DNA of 64,000 bases from Deltaproteobacteria bacterium (GTDB taxonomy: Bacteria > Desulfobacterota > Binatia > UTPRO1): assembly GCA_029262315.1 (NCBI GenBank), contig JAJCZP010000108.1:1-64000 (forward strand). The letters run 5' to 3'. The notes beneath the pieces are model-generated. The model saw nothing but the letters and a program-made list of their open reading frames with translations, was not told the DNA's origin and ran no database searches. Numbering within the stretch: position 1 is the stretch's first letter; each line of letters opens with the position of its first letter. The position numbers and the translations under genes are program-made. This document shows positions 34,918 through 43,391 of the stretch, in pieces.

Positions 34918-35244
34918 TCAGTTTCCCTTCAATCCGGCAACCCACTCGGCGATCGCCCCGAGCTCCTCGTCGCTGCCCTTGAAGCTCCCCTTGTGCTTCT
35001 TGCCATCGAGCAGCTCCTGCTTGGTCACGAGCCGAACGATCCAAGCGGCATCATGCTTCGGACTCGCCTCTGCGAGATCGGGTCCCCGCATCTTCTCGGA
35101 TTTGGCCGTCGCTGTGATACCGTGCGTCGACACGGCATGACATTTGTCGCAGCCGTACGACACGAAGAGCGCCTGGCCGTCGGCAGCACGAGCGTACCCC
35201 GACGACAGGACGATGAAGAGCATGCTTGCAGCGAGGCGTCTCAT
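34918..35244 (-). CDS. class I monoheme cytochrome c
   Basis: A 108-residue periplasmic electron carrier. A signal peptide (cleavage after ARA, near residue 20) precedes one CXXCH (CDKCHAVS, near 32); a later Met in KMRGPDL is the probable sixth ligand. The C-terminal helix EELGAIAEWVAGLKG is the standard cytochrome c ending. An AAAGGAG ribosome site precedes the ATG. First gene of the cytochrome cluster, followed after 19 bases by the tetraheme gene. Confidence 0.88.
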   Translation of the reverse strand: MRRLAASMLFIVLSSGYARAADGQALFVSYGCDKCHAVSTHGITATAKSEKMRGPDLAEASPKHDAAWIVRLVTKQELLDGKKHKGSFKGSDEELGAIAEWVAGLKGN

Positions 35245-35327
35245 CCATTGCTCCTTTGCCTGTCGTGCGACCCGATGTCGCCTTCGCCCAGATAGCGAGT
35301 CGTGACCATGCAGGCAACCGGCGCAGC

Positions 35328-36377
35328 TCAGCCCGCGCGATCACGGACGACGTAGAAGAGGCAATCCTGGACCGCGATGCGAATATCGGTCGTCATCATG
35401 ATTGGTACGAGCGCGGCGCGGGTCCTCAAACGATCATCGACGATCTCGAACAGATCGGAGGCGCGATCGTCGCCAGCAGCACCGCGCGCCTCGATTGGTA
35501 GCTGGATTGATGGTCGTACCCACCCGAGCACCGTTCCGGCCTCGAGGAGGGAGAAATTGTGCTGGTCGACACCTGACGTGAGCGTGAGGTCGGCATCGAC
35601 AGCCGGCGCCTCGGCAAACGCGAGGCGCACGCCCGGTCGCACACCGACGCGCATTGGCTCCTCGAACACCTGAAACCCCGAGGGAACCGCATCGAGCGGT
35701 AGCCGGACGGCCTCGACGAACCGCGTGAGTCCCGCGAGCGCAATCGCGTCCGACGCAGGATCACCGGCGCGTCCGCATTCAATGGTCACCGCAGGGAGTT
35801 CATCGGCCAAGACCTCGGTCAGGGCGCCAAGGGTCAGATCGCTCAGGACCACGCGTTCAGCGAAGAGGGTGACGAGGCCCAACTCGGGGGCGCCAGCGCG
35901 CATCGCGACGCCATACGCTGGATTGTGCCCGGTGTTGTTGTGCAGATCGACCAGCGCCTCCGGGCGTGAACTCCGCACCATGCGGACGATGGCTTCGGCG
36001 AGGACGCCCCCGGTACCGACGAATGGCGGACGGAAGCAGCGGTTCAGGTCGCGCTCTTCTGGCAGCATGCGGTGCGAGAACGCGGGCGGCCGCCGCGCGG
36101 CGGCGACAGCTGCAACCACGCAGAGAACATCCACGGCGGGTGTGGGGCCAGAGCGGAGCCACGAGTGCAGGGCACGCAGACCCGACGGCTCGTTGCCGTG
36201 TAGCAGCGTTACGAGCGCGCGCGTGCGTGTTCTGTCACGGCCCGGAATCCTGAACACTGTCGGGCCGTCGAGCATGGCGAGAAAGTCCTCGGCGGACGCT
36301 CCGACGTCCTCGCGCCTCGGGGCGTCCCTGTATCGAAGCGGCCCCCCACTCACGTCGTATACTTTCCGGGCTCCCAT
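35328..36377 (-). CDS. aspartoacylase / succinylglutamate desuccinylase-like zinc hydrolase
   Basis: A 349-residue M14-fold zinc deacylase. The zinc ligands are His and Glu of LLHGNEPSG (near residue 60) and His of VDLHNNTGH (near 145). The catalytic Glu is probably in VTIECGRAG. The C-terminal 100 residues form the beta-rich domain of the AstE/AspA superfamily. It shares 28 bases with the end of the upstream GCS2 gene, so the pair is probably coupled and may act on related amide or gamma-glutamyl compounds. Substrate unknown. Confidence 0.82.
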   Translation of the reverse strand: MGARKVYDVSGGPLRYRDAPRREDVGASAEDFLAMLDGPTVFRIPGRDRTRTRALVTLLHGNEPSGLRALHSWLRSGPTPAVDVLCVVAAVAAARRPPAFSHRMLPEERDLNRCFRPPFVGTGGVLAEAIVRMVRSSRPEALVDLHNNTGHNPAYGVAMRAGAPELGLVTLFAERVVLSDLTLGALTEVLADELPAVTIECGRAGDPASDAIALAGLTRFVEAVRLPLDAVPSGFQVFEEPMRVGVRPGVRLAFAEAPAVDADLTLTSGVDQHNFSLLEAGTVLGWVRPSIQLPIEARGAAGDDRASDLFEIVDDRLRTRAALVPIMMTTDIRIAVQDCLFYVVRDRAG

Positions 36378-37846
36378 AGATGGACGGGGACGTTCGAGGC
36401 CGCGTTCTGTCGGTACCGTGCAAGCATCGCTCTCGTCGCCTCGCGCCGACTGGTCCCCGCCTCGAGCGCTGCCAGCGCGCGTTGCTGCCAGCGCGCACCG
36501 GTGACGCCCGCAGCGACGCGGCGGGCGATCGTATCGAGCAAGCCATCGGCTTCGTCGGCATCCACGCCGGCGGCGACGAGTCCGCGTCGTGCAACCGGCA
36601 ACAGCTCCTCCACGACCGCGATGGCAGTCCGGGGGTGCGGTGAGTCCCCGGCCGCGGACGGCCAGAGCAGCTCCGCATCGAGGCCGTGGCGTGCGGCCGC
36701 GTAGAAGTTCCGCCGCGCGTGGCCGAAGGTCATGCCGCGTAGCCAGCGCTCGATGTCGGGCGCCATCCCGAGAGTCGCGCCGAGCAGAAACGCGGCGTTC
36801 GCCGTCATGTCAGCAACGGTCGGTCCGGCGGGCAACGCACGCAACTCGATCCGGAGGTGGCCGCCGGCGGCGGCGTCGTAGACCGCGCGGTTCCAGTGCC
36901 ACACCGTGCCATGGTGGAGGCGCAGCTCGTCCAGCGTTGGAATCTCGCCCCGACGGACGCAGGCCTCGGGATCCTCGGGGCCGATCGCCGGTAGGACCGG
37001 GGCATGAAACGCGACGCTCTCGGCGAACAGCTCGAGCGCACCCGCACGCACCCAGCCGTGTCCGAACGAGACACGCGCCGGCCGCCAATCGTCGTCTGTG
37101 GGCCCACGGCGATCGTCCACCGACTGGCGAAAAAGTGCGATGCGCGTCTCTTCCCACAGCCGTTGCCCCAGAAAGATCGGCGAGTTCGTCGCAACGGCCA
37201 AGGCCGGCGCGGTCGCGATCTGTGCCGCATTGAAGGTTGCCGCAAACTGCGCTGGTGCCACCCGCAAATGGAGCTGCAGCGAGGTGTTCGCCCCCTGCAG
37301 CGTGACGTCATCGTAGGCCACCGCCAATCGATCGAGACCCTCGATATGGACATCGAACGGCGCACGACGGAGCGCGCGCAGGCCCGCCGACAACGCACGG
37401 AAGCGCCGTGAATCGGTGAGCGCCGCCGACGTCAGGTCGCTCGCCGCCAACGTCGGGACGATCCCGATGGTGACGACACGGCCCCCATGGTCGGCCGCTG
37501 CGCGGCCGATGGCATTGATCCCACGAGTCAGTTCCTCGCCAAGGGCCGTGAACGGCTTGCCAGCAAGCGCCACCGGCTGCGTATTGATCTCGAGATTGAA
37601 ACGGTCGACCTCGAGCGTCACGTTCGGATCGAGCGTCGCGGCGAGGACCGTCCGATTGATGGGCAGTGGAGCACCCGCCTCATCCACCAGCGAGACCTCG
37701 AGCTCGGCGCCGATGGACGCCGGGCCGACTCCGAAGTCCGACCGGCGGAGTAGTGCCTCCAGGGCGCTCAACCCCTGCGCGAGCTTCGCTTGGAAGCGCG
37801 AGCGGTCGCTGGCGTCGAAGTGCTCGCGATCGATGTCGAGTCCCAT
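36350..37846 (-). CDS. GCS2-family glutamate-cysteine ligase-like enzyme
   Basis: A 498-residue ATP-dependent carboxylate-amine ligase of the GCS2 superfamily. Visible motifs are IGAELEVSLVD (near 45; metal- and substrate-binding Glu), FNLEINTQPV (near 82), and the late block GHLRIELRALPAGPTVADMTAN. The enzyme would form gamma-glutamyl or similar amide bonds. It is longer than YbdK-type ligases (about 370). No gshB is in the window. The divergent CBS gene lies across a 149-base spacer carrying a sigma-54-like site for that gene; nothing equivalent is seen on this strand. Confidence 0.8.
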   Translation of the reverse strand: MGLDIDREHFDASDRSRFQAKLAQGLSALEALLRRSDFGVGPASIGAELEVSLVDEAGAPLPINRTVLAATLDPNVTLEVDRFNLEINTQPVALAGKPFTALGEELTRGINAIGRAAADHGGRVVTIGIVPTLAASDLTSAALTDSRRFRALSAGLRALRRAPFDVHIEGLDRLAVAYDDVTLQGANTSLQLHLRVAPAQFAATFNAAQIATAPALAVATNSPIFLGQRLWEETRIALFRQSVDDRRGPTDDDWRPARVSFGHGWVRAGALELFAESVAFHAPVLPAIGPEDPEACVRRGEIPTLDELRLHHGTVWHWNRAVYDAAAGGHLRIELRALPAGPTVADMTANAAFLLGATLGMAPDIERWLRGMTFGHARRNFYAAARHGLDAELLWPSAAGDSPHPRTAIAVVEELLPVARRGLVAAGVDADEADGLLDTIARRVAAGVTGARWQQRALAALEAGTSRREATRAMLARYRQNAASNVPVHLWEPGKYTT

Positions 37847-37922
37847 AAGGCCGCTTCAACCTCAGCATGCGCCGTCGTGGCCCGCAAGCGGCTCTCAGCC
37901 CTGGGAACGGCACTCGAAGGCT

Positions 37923-37938
37923 TTCTCACCCGTGAGAA
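37923..37938 (+). promoter_or_regulatory. palindrome upstream of CBS-gene promoter
   Basis: TTCTCAC and GTGAGAA are perfect 7-base arms around CC. The centre lies about 63 bases before the predicted start at 37994, the same distance as the dyad before the CBS gene at 29113. A candidate activator site. Confidence 0.45.
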
Positions 37939-37967
37939 CCGACGGCCTGATTGTGAGCACGGAGGCC

Positions 37968-37983
37968 CGGCGCGGCTCTTGCT
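37968..37983 (+). promoter_or_regulatory. sigma-54-like promoter of CBS-sugar operon
   Basis: CGGCGCGGCTCTTGCT matches TGGCACGN4TTGCW at 10 of 12 positions with correct GG-N10-GC spacing. The predicted start, about 37994, is only two bases before the ATG, so the mRNA would be essentially leaderless; this lowers confidence. Confidence 0.5.
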
Positions 37984-37995
37984 CTGCCTGAAGGT

Positions 37996-38418
37996 ATGAA
38001 TGCCAAGATCGACGATGTCATGATCGCGAACGCGATCGTCGCCACACCCGACGTCACCGTTGGAGAGATCCGCCGGCGAATGTTGGGCGAAGAGATTCAC
38101 GCGCTCCCGGTCGTCAGTCCAGAGGGCGAGCCCATCGGCATCGTTACCTCCACCGACCTCGTCGCGGAGCCACCCGCCGATACGCCCGTTGCGCACATCA
38201 TGAGCACGGGCGTGTTCACCGTGCCGCGCTACGCCGACGTGCACATCGCGGCCCGCATCATGCGGAACCACGGGTTGCACCATGTTGTCGTAACGCACGA
38301 GAAGCAGGTCGTCGGCATCGTGAGTTCGTTCGATCTCATCAAACTCGTCGAGGATCACCGCTTCGTCATGAAGAACGGGCCGACCGAGCCTCGTCGCCGT
38401 TCGCCGCAGCGATCCTAG
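37996..38418 (+). CDS. CBS-domain pair protein
   Basis: A 140-residue stand-alone CBS pair (about 1-58 and 62-120) with DVMIANAIVATPDVTVGEI and IMSTGVFTVPRYADVHIA starts and GIVTSTDLV / GIVSSFDLIKLV ends. A short basic tail follows. Adenine-nucleotide sensing is the family role. It heads an apparent four-gene operon with a glycosidase, ROK kinase and sugar-phosphate isomerase (six-base gap to the next gene), suggesting it ties sugar use to energy state. No Shine-Dalgarno is evident before the ATG. Confidence 0.92.
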   Translation: MNAKIDDVMIANAIVATPDVTVGEIRRRMLGEEIHALPVVSPEGEPIGIVTSTDLVAEPPADTPVAHIMSTGVFTVPRYADVHIAARIMRNHGLHHVVVTHEKQVVGIVSSFDLIKLVEDHRFVMKNGPTEPRRRSPQRS

Positions 38419-38424
38419 ACGCGC

Positions 38425-40533
38425 GTGATTCCTACGGTCGAGGACCTGACGAGTGCGCCGCTGACGCACCGGTTCGGGGACCTCTTCAATCCACCCGCGC
38501 TCACCAATTTTCGCGGCAGCGTGCAGGCTGCGATCGACATCACCGCCATCCGGTGTCTGAACTTCCCGCCGTTCGCCACTTCCGACACGTTTCCACCCGT
38601 GACGTGGTCCGATTCGGTGACGGGCGCGCTCTTCGTCGACGGTCGGTACTTCGCGTCCACCGGCCAGCCGGTCACTTTCGTCTGGCGTCCGGACCGCATC
38701 GTGCGCCGATCCACGTACGACGGCCTCCGGCTACGCTCCGACACGGTGCTTCCCATGGGGAGGACCGCGGCGATCGTTCGCTTACGGGTGAGAAACGTTA
38801 GCGGCGCGTCACGCCGCGTGCATCTGCGGTTCGGGTTCAAGGCGACGATCACGATGAACACGTCGGACTGGGACCGCCCGATCGCACCCGCCGAGTTCGA
38901 CAACGAGGTGAGTGCCGATGCGACGCGCAAGGCACTGCTGTTCGAGGCGCGCCATAGCACGGCGGTCAGTCTCCAAGGATGCGTGCCACTGGCGGACGCG
39001 GTGCGGGCGCACGGCGTCGAGGTCTCCCGCACCCTGCGATCGGGCGCCGTCTGGGAGCTGTACTACCTGAACGTCATCGCCGAAGACGGCGACGAGGCGC
39101 GTGCGACCTACGACGCACTGGCACAGGCGCCAGAGCACGCCTTCGCGCGCGCACGCGACGACTGGAATGCCGAACTCGCGGCGGCGTTCACGCCGGGCAA
39201 CGATCGCTACTCTGGCGCCCTGCCTCGCCTCGAGACCGCCGACGAGGACCTGCAGCACCTCTACCATCAAGGCATGCTCGGGGTCGTCTACTTCAAGCGT
39301 GAGACCCCGCGCGCCGTGACGTCACGTACGTATACGACGCTGATGCCGCGCTACTGGCAAACAATCAGCTGGCTCTGGGACCATCAGCTCTCGTCCATCG
39401 CCCACGTCATGCTCGACCCGTCCGTGACACGAGCAATGTGCGAGCAGTGGATGGCGCTCGACATCCACCAGATCATGGGAACCAACTGGATGACGGGACA
39501 GGGGCTCGGCTCGGCTTACGCGATCAACGACTACGCGATCATCAAGATCGCCCACGACTACGTGCGATGGTCTGGCGACGAGGGCTGGCTCGGCCGCGAC
39601 GTAACGACGGCCGCCGGCACCTCGCACGCCATCATCGACCGGTTGCAGAGCTACGCTGAGCACTGGCAGACACTCCGCACTCCTGCCGGGCTCGCCGACT
39701 ACGGTGGTTTGAGCAACCTGCTCGAGTGCGTGGCCGCCTACACCCACGAGGTGGCGGGTCTGAACGCCGCAAACGTGTACGGACTCCGGGCCGTGGCGGC
39801 CATGCTCGCCGCGACGGGTCGCTCCGCCGACGCGCGTCGACTCGTGGACGAGGCCGAGCGACTCCTCCCGCGAATCCAGACCCTGTACCGGGAGGGTGAG
39901 GGATTCTGGTGCGCACGCCACCGCGACGGCCGCCTCGAGCCGGTGCGACACTGCTTCGATTTCCACACGATCCTGAACACCATCGGCGGTGATCTCAGCG
40001 CCCGCCAGCGAGACGAGATGGTCCGCTTCTTCCGCGAAGACCTGCAAACCCCCACCTGGATGCACGCGCTCTCCCCGCGCGATGCCGACGCCATCTTCGA
40101 CATCCGGCCTGACCATCAGTGGACCGGTGCCTACGTCGCATGGCCCGCCGAGGCGGCCACGGCACTGTTGGGCGCAGGCGAGGTCACCCTCGCACGAGAC
40201 TGGATCCGTGGCCTCGCTCGTACTGCGCGACAGGGCCCGTTCGGCCAGGCGCACTTCGTCGAGGCCGCTGTCGCCCCTGAGGCGGACGGGGCTCGCAAGG
40301 CTCCATCCGAGTTCCCGTTTCTCACTGATTGGGCATGCGTCGCGGGAGGCTCCTGGGTACGTCTCATCGTCGAGGGCATCTTCGGCGTCGACGCCAGCCT
40401 GCGTGAGGGGCTCTCGGCACAGCCACGCATCAAAGCCTTCGATCCCGCGGCCCGCCTGCGAAACGTCCCCTATCAGGGGCGGCTCTACACGATCGATGCC
40501 TCGGGCGTGCACGCACAGGAGCGCGCCGTGTGA
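38425..40533 (+). CDS. six-hairpin glycosidase, GH15/GH63/amylo-1,6-glucosidase-like
   Basis: A 702-residue protein with a beta-rich N-terminal domain (about 1-250) and an (alpha/alpha)6 barrel (about 270-690), the layout of glycogen-debranching, trehalase-like and GH15/GH63 enzymes. Candidate catalytic regions are the WDHQLSSIAHVM and DADAIFDIRPDHQWTGAYVAW stretches; I cannot name the acid and base with certainty. No signal peptide, so intracellular. The GTG start follows the CBS gene by six bases, and its stop overlaps the kinase start. Role in alpha-glucan, trehalose or glucoside turnover is inferred. Confidence 0.65.
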   Translation: MIPTVEDLTSAPLTHRFGDLFNPPALTNFRGSVQAAIDITAIRCLNFPPFATSDTFPPVTWSDSVTGALFVDGRYFASTGQPVTFVWRPDRIVRRSTYDGLRLRSDTVLPMGRTAAIVRLRVRNVSGASRRVHLRFGFKATITMNTSDWDRPIAPAEFDNEVSADATRKALLFEARHSTAVSLQGCVPLADAVRAHGVEVSRTLRSGAVWELYYLNVIAEDGDEARATYDALAQAPEHAFARARDDWNAELAAAFTPGNDRYSGALPRLETADEDLQHLYHQGMLGVVYFKRETPRAVTSRTYTTLMPRYWQTISWLWDHQLSSIAHVMLDPSVTRAMCEQWMALDIHQIMGTNWMTGQGLGSAYAINDYAIIKIAHDYVRWSGDEGWLGRDVTTAAGTSHAIIDRLQSYAEHWQTLRTPAGLADYGGLSNLLECVAAYTHEVAGLNAANVYGLRAVAAMLAATGRSADARRLVDEAERLLPRIQTLYREGEGFWCARHRDGRLEPVRHCFDFHTILNTIGGDLSARQRDEMVRFFREDLQTPTWMHALSPRDADAIFDIRPDHQWTGAYVAWPAEAATALLGAGEVTLARDWIRGLARTARQGPFGQAHFVEAAVAPEADGARKAPSEFPFLTDWACVAGGSWVRLIVEGIFGVDASLREGLSAQPRIKAFDPAARLRNVPYQGRLYTIDASGVHAQERAV

Positions 40534-41480
40534 CCGAGTCAGCAGCCTCACGTGTCCTCACCTTCGATCTCGGGGGCACACGTCTCAAGAGCGGTATCGT
40601 CGAAGGCGGAACGGGAGTCGTGACTGGCTTCGAAGTGACGGAATCGGCACCCGACGTCGAGTCGGCGCTGGCCGCGGTCGGCACCGTGGGCGACCGCCTA
40701 CGCACGGCGACGACGGTCGACGCCGTCGGCCTCTGCCTCCCGGGCCTGCTGGCCGACGACGGCCGCGTCCTCGCTCTGCCCGGCAAGCTCGCTGGTATCG
40801 AGGGACGGAACATCTCCGACTGGCTCCGCCAGCGTTTCGGTCTGACACCGACGGTGCGCAATGACGCGATCGCGTTCGGGGTTGGCGAGGCACGCTACGG
40901 CGCCGCCTGCGGACACGAGCGTGCCGTGGTGGTGACGATCGGAACCGGTATCGGCTGCTGCGTGCTTCAGCACGGCACGCCGATTGGTTCAGGGGCACTC
41001 GGTGGCGGCCTTCTCGGGGGACAGATTCCAATCGCGCCGGCCACGGGCGGGCCAGCAGATACGAGCGGGAGGCATGGTACGATCGAGGCGTTGTGTGCCG
41101 CGGCGCGCATCGTCGACCATGTACGCGCAGCGGGGGGATCCGCAACGTCCGTACCCGCCGTGTACACTGCCTGGCAAGCCGGGGAAGAGGCGGCGCGTCG
41201 TGGCATCGCCGCGTATCAGCGTGATCTCGCACGCGCGCTCGTGGCGCTCGCACACGCGCACACACCGTCGGTAGTCGTGCTCGGTGGTGGTCCAGCCCTC
41301 CCAGAGGCACCGCTTCTGGTCGGTCTCGAGGCGCAGGTGAACGCCGCACTCTGGCCCGGGTACTCCGTCGCAGTCGTGCCGGCGATCCTCGGTGATCGCG
41401 CCGCGTTGGTGGGTCTCGCCGCGCTGGCCTGTTTGCCCGACGCACGCGATCGGCCAGGCGCGACCGCACCCATCCAATGA
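40530..41480 (+). CDS. ROK-family sugar kinase
   Basis: A 316-residue ASKHA-fold kinase with the phosphate-1 motif FDLGGTRLKSGIVEGG (near 10), the catalytic VRNDAIAFGVGEA segment (Asp near 112), and VVTIGTGIGCCVLQHG for ATP binding. The zinc-binding CXCGXXGC motif of classical ROK repressors and glucokinases is not present. Overlaps both neighbours by four bases (GTGA and ATGA), so it is translationally coupled to the glycosidase and isomerase genes. Likely phosphorylates glucose, mannose or a related hexose. Confidence 0.85.
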   Translation: MTESAASRVLTFDLGGTRLKSGIVEGGTGVVTGFEVTESAPDVESALAAVGTVGDRLRTATTVDAVGLCLPGLLADDGRVLALPGKLAGIEGRNISDWLRQRFGLTPTVRNDAIAFGVGEARYGAACGHERAVVVTIGTGIGCCVLQHGTPIGSGALGGGLLGGQIPIAPATGGPADTSGRHGTIEALCAAARIVDHVRAAGGSATSVPAVYTAWQAGEEAARRGIAAYQRDLARALVALAHAHTPSVVVLGGGPALPEAPLLVGLEAQVNAALWPGYSVAVVPAILGDRAALVGLAALACLPDARDRPGATAPIQ

Positions 41481-43234
41481 CGGCGCCAGCACATCGGACA
41501 GGACGGGCATCGAACTACGACAAGCACCCCGTTCTTCCCGGCGGCCCCGCCAGTGCGTGCACGGTTGGGTGGCCGGCGATTGCGGCGCGCCTCCTGGCCA
41601 CCCAAGCTCGGGTCATCACGATCGAGGCGTACGACGGAATACGAGACGCCGACCTGCGGCAACTCGCGGGCATGTTGCAGGCTGCTCTCGTCGTTCGCGC
41701 CAGCGACGCCTTTCGTTCGGAAGACGCCATCGACAAGATGCTCCAAAATACTCTCACCGACGATCCGGTCTTTGGGCGCATGACCGATCGCACGCTCGAC
41801 GACCTGTTCGACCCCGCTTCCTTGGCCGTGATGCGAACGCGCGTGGCAGCAAGCTCTGGGCGAGTGGTTGTCTACGGCGTGGGCGCCACCTTGATCACTC
41901 CCGGCGACGTGTTGGTATACGCCGACCTTGCACGGTGGGAGATCCAACAGCGCCAGCGGCGCGGTGAGGCAGCCAGCCTTGGAAGCACCCGCGTCGACGC
42001 GCGACCGGCCACCAAGTACAAGCGCGGCTACTTCGTCGACTGGCGCCTCTGCGACCGCCAGAAGCAGGCGCTGTTCGATCGCATCGACTTCCTGCTCGAT
42101 ACGACCTTGGACGGAGAACCACACCTCGTCGGCTGGAGCACGATCCGTCGCGCTCTACGAGTGGCGGCTCGTCGACCCCTACGCGTCGTCCCGTTCTTCG
42201 ATCCCGCGCCGTGGGGTGGTCAGTGGATGAAGGAAGTGTGCGACCTCCCTCGCGCGACCGCGAACTATGGCTGGTGTTTCGACTGCGTCCCGGAGGAGAA
42301 TGCCCTTCTGCTCGCGTTCGGCCGTCACCGCGTTGAGATTCCCGCCATCGACCTGGTCTTCGCCGAGCCGGAAGCGCTCTTGGGGGCGCGAACGCGCGCG
42401 CGCTTTGGTGACGAGTTCCCCATTCGCTTCGACCTTCTCGACACCATGGGCGGTGGCAATCTGTCGCTACAGGTCCATCCAGAAGCGTCCTACATGCATA
42501 CGCACTTCGGCGTGCCCTATACCCAGGACGAGTCGTACTATCTTCTCGACGCGGAAAAGGACGCGAGCGTGTTCCTCGGCCTGCGTCCGCAGGTCGACCC
42601 CGCGGCGATGCTCTCCGATCTCCGCGCCGCTCAGGATGGCGGGCCAGCCTTCCCCGTGGAGCGATACGCCAACCGATTTCCAGCCGCCCGCCACGACCAC
42701 TTCCTGATTCCCGCGGGCACTGTTCATGGCTCCGGTGCCGGCAGTCTGGTCCTCGAGATCAGCGCGACCCCGTTCATCTTTACGTTCAAGCTCTGGGATT
42801 GGAATCGGCTCGGCCTCGACGGTCGACCGCGGCCCGTCCATCTGGACCACGGAGCGCGCAACATTCGGTTCGAACGTGACACTGCCTACGCTCGTCTCCA
42901 ACTCATCAACAGGATCGTGCCCTTGGACGCGGGCGACGGTTGGACAGCGGAACGAACCGGCCTGCACGAAGCGGAGTTCATCGAGACGCACCGCCACTGG
43001 TTCCGGAAACGCGTCACACACGACACGCACGGTGAGGTGCAGGTACTGAATCTCGTCGCAGGCGATGAGGCCACTGTCGAATCGCCCGACGGAGCGTTCG
43101 CCCCTTTCGTCGTGCACTACGCCGAGACCTTCATCATCCCGGGCGCGGTGGGACCCTACACGCTGCGCCCCTCCGGCCCGCGATCCGGGACGCGTCACGG
43201 AACGATCAAAGCATTCGTTCGGTTCCCGTCCTGA
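41477..43234 (+). CDS. class I mannose-6-phosphate isomerase with N-terminal extension
   Basis: A 585-residue protein. The C-terminal two thirds is a cupin sugar-phosphate isomerase of the type I PMI family: LSLQVHPEASYMHTHFG gives the zinc His residues, then LIPAGTVHGSG and the late C-terminal cupin. The N-terminal 230 residues are an additional domain (ARVITIEAYDG..., VVVYGVGATLITPGDVLVYADLARWE) that I recognise as occurring in long class I isomerases but cannot assign. With the ROK kinase it could feed mannose or a related hexose into central metabolism. The start overlaps the kinase stop (ATGA). Confidence 0.78.
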   Translation: MTAPAHRTGRASNYDKHPVLPGGPASACTVGWPAIAARLLATQARVITIEAYDGIRDADLRQLAGMLQAALVVRASDAFRSEDAIDKMLQNTLTDDPVFGRMTDRTLDDLFDPASLAVMRTRVAASSGRVVVYGVGATLITPGDVLVYADLARWEIQQRQRRGEAASLGSTRVDARPATKYKRGYFVDWRLCDRQKQALFDRIDFLLDTTLDGEPHLVGWSTIRRALRVAARRPLRVVPFFDPAPWGGQWMKEVCDLPRATANYGWCFDCVPEENALLLAFGRHRVEIPAIDLVFAEPEALLGARTRARFGDEFPIRFDLLDTMGGGNLSLQVHPEASYMHTHFGVPYTQDESYYLLDAEKDASVFLGLRPQVDPAAMLSDLRAAQDGGPAFPVERYANRFPAARHDHFLIPAGTVHGSGAGSLVLEISATPFIFTFKLWDWNRLGLDGRPRPVHLDHGARNIRFERDTAYARLQLINRIVPLDAGDGWTAERTGLHEAEFIETHRHWFRKRVTHDTHGEVQVLNLVAGDEATVESPDGAFAPFVVHYAETFIIPGAVGPYTLRPSGPRSGTRHGTIKAFVRFPS

Positions 43235-43297
43235 GATCCCGCGCGGCACCCCGCCGGAACATGCTCGCAGGTTCGGAATGTCAGCCCTACGGGGATC

Positions 43298-43311
43298 TCG
43301 CAGTTCTGCGA
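43298..43311 (+). promoter_or_regulatory. palindrome upstream of HhH-gene promoter
   Basis: TCGCAG and CTGCGA are perfect arms around TT, ending 40 bases before the sigma-54-type element. The core CGCAGTTCTGCGA matches, at 11 of 13 bases, CGCATTTCCGCGA found upstream of the hemerythrin-CBS operon on the other strand (48727-48739). A candidate shared activator site. Confidence 0.45.
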
Positions 43312-43350
43312 AAATCGGCGATCTTTCCCATGGCGGTCCGGCTTTCAACG

Positions 43351-43366
43351 TGGCGCGCCTCTTGCA
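43351..43366 (+). promoter_or_regulatory. sigma-54 (-24/-12) promoter of HhH gene
   Basis: TGGCGCGCCTCTTGCA matches TGGCACGN4TTGCW at 11 of 12 positions with exact spacing. Predicted start about 43377, giving a 15-base leader that includes an AGGGAGG ribosome site before the ATG at 43392. Confidence 0.75.
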
Positions 43367-43391
43367 GCTTACCGTACAGGGAGGCCGTACG

